Origin: Micromonospora carbonacea
GTDB lineage: Bacteria > Actinomycetota > Actinomycetes > Mycobacteriales > Micromonosporaceae
DNA length: 64,000 nt
Direction: 5' to 3'
NCBI RefSeq assembly: GCF_014205165.1
Contig: NZ_JACHMZ010000001.1
Location: 4,012,501-4,076,500, forward strand
How positions within the stretch are numbered: the first letter of the stretch is position 1; each line of letters begins with the position of its first letter. Below, in pieces: positions 59,003-64,000 of the stretch. The notes under the pieces are model-generated. The model ran no database searches and was not told where the DNA came from. It saw only the letters and a program-made list of their open reading frames with translations. Both the position numbers and the translations under genes were made by a program.

Positions 59003-62000
59003 CGTGATCCTCCCCGGACACGGTCGCCCACCCAGCGGGCGAGTTCGAGCGGGCTGAGCGCGGCGACCGGCATCCCGGCCGCGACGAGCTGCTCGGCGAC
59101 CGGCACCGAGTAGCAGGGCGCCCCCCGGTCGTTGAGCGCGGCGCAGCCCAGCAGGTGCACGCCGGCCGACGCCAGGGCGCGGACCTCGCCGAGCAGCCCC
59201 GCCAGCGGGTAGCCCTCCTCGAAGTCGCTGACCACGGCGACGATGGTGCGGCTCGGCACGGTCACCAGCGAGCGGGCGTGGGCCAGCCCGGCGGCGATGT
59301 GCGTGCCGCCGCCGACGCGCACCTCCAGCAGCAGCGACAGCGGGTCGTCGACCCGGTCGGTCAGGTCGACCACCTCGGTGGAGAAGGCGAGGAAGTGGGT
59401 GGACAGGGTGGGCACCCCGGCCAGCACGGCGGCGGTCAGCGCCGACCACACCACCGACGCCTCCATCGAGCCGGACACGTCGACCACCAGCACCAGCCGC
59501 CAGTCGGCCTCCCGGCGGGTACGGGTGTGGAACACCGGGCGCTGCGGCACGACGACCGTCCGGCCGTCGCCGAGCCGCCGGGTGTGCGCCAGATTCGCCC
59601 GCAGCGTACGGGCGAGGTTGATCCGCCCGCCGGGGCGGCGGGTCGGGCGCGGGCTGGACAGCCCGGTCAACGCCGGCCGCGCCTGGTTGGCCAGCCGCGC
59701 GGTCAGCTCCTCGACCAGCCGCCGCACCAGGGGCCGCAGCGCGGCCAGCTTCGCCTCGGGCAGGCCGCCGGCCAGCGACAGCACCGAGGCCAGCAGCTCC
59801 ACCGACGGGCGCACCGAGGCCGGGTCGAGCTCGCTGAGCACGTCGGTGCGGCCGCTCTCGGCGGCCCGGGCGATGACCTCCTCCCGCACCGTCGTGCCGA
59901 ACAGCGCCTCCAGTTCGTCGGCCCACTCGCGGGCCGTCGGGAAGGCGGCCTCCTGCCCACCGCCGGCCGAGGGGCCGAGGTCGATGCCGCCCTCGCCGCG
60001 CCCCGCCCCGTACAACTCGTCGAGGGCGCGGGCGTAGCGGCGGGCGTCGGCCGGCAGCCGGTCGGGTTGGCGGCCGAGCAGCAGCCGCCACCGGTCGGTC
60101 GGGGCGAGCCCGCCGCCCGGCGCGTCCGCCGCCCGGTCGCCGCCGTCGACGGGGGCGTCGACGGCCCCGGTGTCGGGGCCGGGGATCGGCAGGGCGCGGG
60201 CGAGCAGCACGGCCCGACCGGCCGCGTCGGCGGCGGCCCACCGGGCCAGCAGCTCGGGCGGGGCGGACAGGGACAGGTCGAGCCGGTCGCCCAGCCGTTC
60301 GGCGACGGTGTCCAACAGCCGCTCCCGGGCCGCCGGGGTGAGCGCGTCGAACCCGCCCCGCAGCGCGGGCAGCCGGTCCAGGAACTCGGAATCGGTGAGC
60401 CGTTCGACCCGGTCCAGCAGCGGGTCCAGCGCGGCGGGCGCGGACTGCAGCAGCGGGTGCGCGGCGGTGAGCAGGCCGCCGAGCAGCCGGTGCAGGTGCC
60501 GGCGGGTGTCCGGCCCGGTGGCCGCGTCGATCCAGCCGGCCACCCGGGTGCCGAGGGTCGCCAGGTCGGTCAGGTCGAGCAGCACCCGGGCGGCCAGGGC
60601 GGCGCCCTGCATCAGCGCCGAGCCCGACCGGGTCAGGTCGTCGAGGGCGGCGTCCAGGCGCAGGCCGATCCGGTCCTGTCCGGCCCGGATCGCGAGGTCG
60701 ACCAGGGCGGCGGCGTCGTCAGCCGCGTCGCTGCCGGCCAGGCCGGGCAGCCCGCGCACCGCCGCGTCCAGCAGCACGACGGCCAGCTCGGCCGCCTGCT
60801 CCCGGCTCTCGGCGGTGGTGCCCGGCAGGTGCTGCCGGCGCAGCGCCTCCAGCAGGTCCAGCGCGGCCAGCAGCTCGGGCAGCGTGCCGGTGGCGGGCAG
60901 CACGGCGGCGGCCAGGTCGAGCCGGTCGGCGACCAGCTCGGGCAGGTCGCAGCGGGCGGCGTCGCGGAGCCCGGCGAGGAGCTGCGCGGCGGTGGGCCCG
61001 CCGTCGGCGACCTCGCGGCGGAACCGCTCCCGCAGCGTGCCGGTCGCGGCCAGCGCCGCGGTGACCCCGCGCACGCCGACCAGGTCCAGGCGGGCCGCGA
61101 CGGACGGGGTCCAGGCGAGCTGCCAGCGGGTGGTCAGGGCGGCCCCGTCGCCGGTGCCGGTCACCGCGACGGGCTCGCCGTAGCCGACGCCGCAGACGTG
61201 CAGGCGGTGCAGCAGGACCTCCCGCCGCCGGTCCAGGTCGGTGCGCAGCGGGTCCAGCCGGACCTCGCGGGCCTTCGGGCTGTCGGGGTGGGGCAGGCGC
61301 AGCGCGGCCAGCGCCGCCTCGACCGCCGGGCCGAGCCCGGAGCGGGGCGTGCCGGGGGCCGTCCGGCCCCGGTCCGCGCCGACCAGCACGGTCTCCAGCG
61401 CGCGGGCCAGGGCGCGGCCCCGGCCGAGCAGCTCGCCCTGGCCGAGCACGGTGGTGACCGCCTCCAGCACCTCGCCCCGGCCGGGGGCGGGCAGGCCGCG
61501 CAGCCGGGCCAGGTCGTCGGCCAGCCGGACCGCCTCGGCGGCCTCGCCGGTGCCGGCGGTGTGCCCGGCGGCGCGCAGCTCGCGGCACACGTCGGTGACG
61601 GCCCGGGCGGCGGCGGCCCGGATCCGGTCCGGGTCACCGGCGGCGGCGAGGACCGCCTGCTGCCAGCGTGGGTCGCGGATCCCGGCCGGGTAGCCCGACC
61701 GGGAGTCGAGCAGGTCGAACGCGTAGGGCACCAGCGAGGTGGCGACCGCGTCGCCGCCGGGCGCGGCGCCCGGCCGGTCGGCCGCCCCGCCCAGCGGGCC
61801 GGCGTGACCGGCGGGGTCGGCGTGACCGGCGGGGTCGGGCGCGGCGGCGAGCAGCAGGGCCGGAGCGTGGAAGGCGCCGACGACGGCGGCGACCCGCCGA
61901 CCGTCCGCGCCCGCGTCGGCCAGCACCCGGCGCATGTGCGCCTCGCGGGCCAGGTCCCGCGCCGGCACGCCCTCGTCGCCGGCGCTGTCGGCACGCATCG

Positions 62001-62667
62001 CCCAGCCCACCCCGAGGGCGGCCCGGCGCACGGCCTCCGGCGGGCAGCCCGGGGCGCGTACCTCGACCACCCGGTCCCACATGTCGTCGCCGTCGCGGCC
62101 GGTGCCGCTCGCGCCGAGCCCGGCGGCGTAGCGCGCCGGGCGGGGGCCGGGCACGCCCGGGTCCGCGTCGGCACCGTCGTCGGCCGTCGGGGCCGCGCCG
62201 GTGCCCGCCCCCGTCGCCGTCCAGCCGGGATCGGCCAGCGGCAGGTCGCAGCAGATCACCTCGACGCCGCGCTGCCGGGCCCAGCGGATCGCCGCCAGCT
62301 CCGGCGAGAAGTCGGCGAACGGGTAGAAGCCCAGCGGCCCGTCCGCGCCGTGGGTGCCGACCACGGCCAGCGGGGCCCGGGCGGCCGGGTCGGACAGGTA
62401 CGGCAGCCAGTGCTGGAAGTCCGCCGGCAGCTCGACGGCGACCACCTCGGCCCCGGCGGCGTCCAGCAGGGCGGGGACCACCGACGCCAGGGCGGGGCTG
62501 TGGTGCCGCACCCCGATCAGGTAGGGCCGCGCCGAACCGGCGAGCGCGTCGACGACCGCGCGCGGGTCGTCGGCCGGCGGGTCGACCGGCACCGGGCCGA
62601 CGCCCGGCGGGTCGATCACGGCCGGTGCGCCGGTCGGGCCGGCGGCTTCGCGGGACGCCGCCGTCAC
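58999..62667 (-). CDS. DUF5682-VWA fusion protein (YehM + YehP-like)
   Basis: A 1222-residue protein. The N-terminal part (about 1-780) matches what I recall of DUF5682: GVRHHSPALASVVPALLDAA, AVELPADFQHWLPYL, and the VVGAFHAPALLLA block. The C-terminal part is a VWA domain with the MIDAS motif DVSGSME (Asp1063, Ser1065, Ser1067), GGGTHIAAGLAHA and a later VVSDFEEGYP Asp. In E. coli the equivalents (yehM and yehP) are separate genes, so this is a fusion. The GTG at 62667 overlaps the MoxR stop by four bases; the longer frame to 62703 overlaps more and is less likely. VWA proteins commonly work with MoxR ATPases as substrate adaptors. Confidence 0.83.
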   Translation of the reverse strand: MTAASREAAGPTGAPAVIDPPGVGPVPVDPPADDPRAVVDALAGSARPYLIGVRHHSPALASVVPALLDAAGAEVVAVELPADFQHWLPYLSDPAARAPLAVVGTHGADGPLGFYPFADFSPELAAIRWARQRGVEVICCDLPLADPGWTATGAGTGAAPTADDGADADPGVPGPRPARYAAGLGASGTGRDGDDMWDRVVEVRAPGCPPEAVRRAALGVGWAMRADSAGDEGVPARDLAREAHMRRVLADAGADGRRVAAVVGAFHAPALLLAAAPDPAGHADPAGHAGPLGGAADRPGAAPGGDAVATSLVPYAFDLLDSRSGYPAGIRDPRWQQAVLAAAGDPDRIRAAAARAVTDVCRELRAAGHTAGTGEAAEAVRLADDLARLRGLPAPGRGEVLEAVTTVLGQGELLGRGRALARALETVLVGADRGRTAPGTPRSGLGPAVEAALAALRLPHPDSPKAREVRLDPLRTDLDRRREVLLHRLHVCGVGYGEPVAVTGTGDGAALTTRWQLAWTPSVAARLDLVGVRGVTAALAATGTLRERFRREVADGGPTAAQLLAGLRDAARCDLPELVADRLDLAAAVLPATGTLPELLAALDLLEALRRQHLPGTTAESREQAAELAVVLLDAAVRGLPGLAGSDAADDAAALVDLAIRAGQDRIGLRLDAALDDLTRSGSALMQGAALAARVLLDLTDLATLGTRVAGWIDAATGPDTRRHLHRLLGGLLTAAHPLLQSAPAALDPLLDRVERLTDSEFLDRLPALRGGFDALTPAARERLLDTVAERLGDRLDLSLSAPPELLARWAAADAAGRAVLLARALPIPGPDTGAVDAPVDGGDRAADAPGGGLAPTDRWRLLLGRQPDRLPADARRYARALDELYGAGRGEGGIDLGPSAGGGQEAAFPTAREWADELEALFGTTVREEVIARAAESGRTDVLSELDPASVRPSVELLASVLSLAGGLPEAKLAALRPLVRRLVEELTARLANQARPALTGLSSPRPTRRPGGRINLARTLRANLAHTRRLGDGRTVVVPQRPVFHTRTRREADWRLVLVVDVSGSMEASVVWSALTAAVLAGVPTLSTHFLAFSTEVVDLTDRVDDPLSLLLEVRVGGGTHIAAGLAHARSLVTVPSRTIVAVVSDFEEGYPLAGLLGEVRALASAGVHLLGCAALNDRGAPCYSVPVAEQLVAAGMPVAALSPLELARWVGDRVRGGSR

Positions 62668-63857
62668 CGCAGGCTCGCCCGCAGGTCCCAGAGCCGACGC
62701 CACATCGCCGAGCCGTCCTCGGCGCGGCGGCGGACCGGGCCGTCCCAGTAGCCGAGCAGCCGGGCGTGGTCGTTCTCGTCGTCCTTGCGGACCACCCCGA
62801 GCAGGTGCCCCGGGACCAGGTCGAGCGGGTCACCGCCGGGCAGGTACGCGGCGGCCAGCCCGAGCGACGCCGCCACCTGCACCGCCTCGGCGGTGGACAT
62901 CACGGTGCCGGGCCGCTCCACGTCCCAGCCCTCGCCCGACCGGCCGGTACGCAGGTCCCGGAACACCGTGATCAGGGCGTCGAGCACCGCGTCGTCCACC
63001 GTGTACGGGGCACCGGCGCGCTGCACGGCGGCGGTGGCCTGCCGGCGGACCAGGTCGGTCTCGGTGCCCGCGTCGGCGATCGGGTGGACCGTCTCGAAGT
63101 TGAACCGGCGCTTGAGGGCCGAGGACATCTCCGACACGCCCCGGTCGCGCAGGTTGGCGGTGGCGATCACGGTGAACCCGGGCGTCGCGCGGATCAGGCC
63201 GTCCCCGGTGCCGGACAGCTCCGGCACGTTCATCCGCCGGTCGGACAGGATGGACACCAGGGCGTCCTGCACCTCGGGCAGGCAGCGGGTGACCTCCTCG
63301 ATCCGGGCCACCCGGCCGGTGCGCATCGCGGTCAGCACCGGCGAGTCGACCAGGGCCTGCGGGGTGGGGCCCTGGGCGAGCAGGAGGGCGTAGTTCCAGC
63401 CGTACCGGAAGGCGTCCTCGGTGGTGCCGGCGGTGCCCTGCACGGTCAGCGCGCTGGTGCCGCAGATGGCGGCGGCCAGCAGCTCCGAGAGCATCGACTT
63501 GGCGGTGCCGGGCTCGCCGACGAGCAGCAGGCCCCGCTCGCCGGCCAGGGTGACCACGCACCGCTCGACCAGGCTGCGTTCGCCGACGAACTTCGGCGCG
63601 ATGGTCATGCTGGCCGGCAGGTCGACGCCGCCGGGGCGGCCGCGCCGGTCGGCCGGCAGCGACAGCGCCTCGCCGTCGCTGCCCCGGATGAAGGTGACCA
63701 CGGCGCGCGGGGTCAGCGCCCAGCCCGGTGGCCGGGCCCCGTCGTCGTGGGCGGCCAGGAAGGCCAGCTCGTCGGCGTACCGCTGCTCGGCGGAGAGCAC
63801 CTGGGCGGCGGCGTCGTCCGGCGCCGCGGTGGGGCGGACGTGTTCCGTCACGGTCAC
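62664..63857 (-). CDS. MoxR-family AAA ATPase (YehL-like)
   Basis: A 397-residue AAA ATPase of the MoxR class. Walker A is GEPGTAKS (about 114-121), Walker B and following are RVARIEEVTRCLPEVQDALVSILSDRRMN, sensor 1 lies in FTVIATANLRDRGVSEMS, and the arginine finger region is SSALKRRFNFE. MoxR ATPases act as chaperones for cofactor insertion or complex remodelling with VWA partners. The start is GTG 63857 with GAGGAA upstream. It heads the three-gene operon. Confidence 0.9.
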   Translation of the reverse strand: MTVTEHVRPTAAPDDAAAQVLSAEQRYADELAFLAAHDDGARPPGWALTPRAVVTFIRGSDGEALSLPADRRGRPGGVDLPASMTIAPKFVGERSLVERCVVTLAGERGLLLVGEPGTAKSMLSELLAAAICGTSALTVQGTAGTTEDAFRYGWNYALLLAQGPTPQALVDSPVLTAMRTGRVARIEEVTRCLPEVQDALVSILSDRRMNVPELSGTGDGLIRATPGFTVIATANLRDRGVSEMSSALKRRFNFETVHPIADAGTETDLVRRQATAAVQRAGAPYTVDDAVLDALITVFRDLRTGRSGEGWDVERPGTVMSTAEAVQVAASLGLAAAYLPGGDPLDLVPGHLLGVVRKDDENDHARLLGYWDGPVRRRAEDGSAMWRRLWDLRASLR

Positions 63858-63899
63858 GGGGGTTCCTCGATCTCTCACTGGTGTCGGACGGGTGGGCGG

Positions 63900-63932
63900 G
63901 TCGGTGGCGGGGCCGGCGGCCCCGCCACCGAC
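63900..63932 (-). terminator. Hairpin terminator upstream of the MoxR operon
   Basis: A perfect 15-bp stem (63900-63914 with 63918-63932) and a 3-base loop. It lies just beyond the stop codon at 63940 of the next minus-strand gene, and before the MoxR gene, so it separates the two units. Confidence 0.7.
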
Positions 63933-63939
63933 GCGGGGA

Positions 63940-64000
63940 TCAGCGCGGGGCGCGGGAGGCCGGGGCGTCGAGGCGGGGCGGGTCGCCGTCGCGCACCCGC
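63940..64000 (-). CDS. C-terminal end of an unidentified minus-strand gene
   Basis: The last 19 codons (RVRDGDPPRLDAPASRAPR) of a minus-strand frame end at a TGA at 63942-63940. High third-position GC and the terminator placed just after the stop support a real gene that begins beyond the right edge. Too little is visible to name it. Confidence 0.4.
   Translation of the reverse strand, partial: RVRDGDPPRLDAPASRAPR

Noticed and set aside
62668-62703. Longer start (GTG 62703) for the DUF5682-VWA protein
   Set aside because: It would overlap the MoxR gene by 40 bases, while GTG 62667 gives the four-base overlap seen throughout the window.
59155-62751. A 1198-codon plus-strand open frame opposite the DUF5682-VWA gene
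   Set aside because: Gln/Arg/Gly-rich mirror-frame translation with no domain; the minus strand has clear MIDAS and DUF5682 motifs.
1-64000. tRNA, rRNA, insertion sequences, integrases or attachment sites
   Set aside because: No tRNA-like cloverleaf, transposase or integrase motif, or flanking direct repeats were seen on reading both strands.

Overview
The window comes from a high-GC actinomycete. Third codon positions are almost all G or C, GTG starts are common, operons are joined by ATGA/GTGA overlaps, and exported proteins carry actinobacterial signal peptides. The gene content (F420 chemistry, secreted CBM2-GH5 cellulase, streptogrisin-type protease) fits a Micromonosporaceae-like soil organism, but genus is an inference.

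Layout. 1-6.0 kb: carbohydrate uptake and secreted hydrolases. A sugar-ABC lipoprotein (partial) diverges from a GH43 beta-xylosidase and a polysaccharide deacetylase across a palindrome-rich promoter. An MDR oxidoreductase/HxlR pair, a C-terminal remnant of a GH62 arabinofuranosidase and an S1 protease follow. 6.0-11.7 kb: a secreted protein of unknown function, an ornithine-cyclodeaminase family enzyme and a CBM2-GH5 endoglucanase. 12.0-16.5 kb: a four-gene translationally coupled polysaccharide operon: nucleotide-sugar dehydrogenase, hyaluronan-synthase-like GT2, a 39-residue membrane peptide and a membrane-anchored deacetylase. 16.5-23.6 kb (minus strand): a RiPP cluster with an S9 peptidase, an overlapping 48-residue precursor, a B12/radical-SAM C-methyltransferase, a DUF5825 protein, a P450 and an MFS exporter. 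A lone ABC ATPase follows.

24.7-56.9 kb: a large CoA-dependent catabolic region. It holds four LLM-class (F420/flavin) oxidoreductases with an F420-NADP reductase, four acyl-CoA ligases, three acyl-CoA dehydrogenases, three enoyl-CoA hydratases, a MaoC hydratase, an SCP2-like thiolase beside an HMG-CoA-synthase-like/DUF35 fusion, dehydrogenases, three VOC proteins, a flavin reductase and a five-gene oligopeptide-type ABC importer. Seven copies of one 16-bp operator (TWCCGACCRGNCGGTA-like) lie at the promoters of this region, including that of its TetR gene, so it reads as one regulon for an unidentified cyclic or branched substrate.

57.1-64.0 kb (minus strand): a MoxR AAA ATPase, a DUF5682-VWA fusion and a SWIM-zinc-finger protein, each overlapping the next by 4 nt. 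This resembles the Escherichia coli yehL/M/P/Q set, whose function is unsettled. No rRNA, tRNA, IS element or CRISPR array was found.
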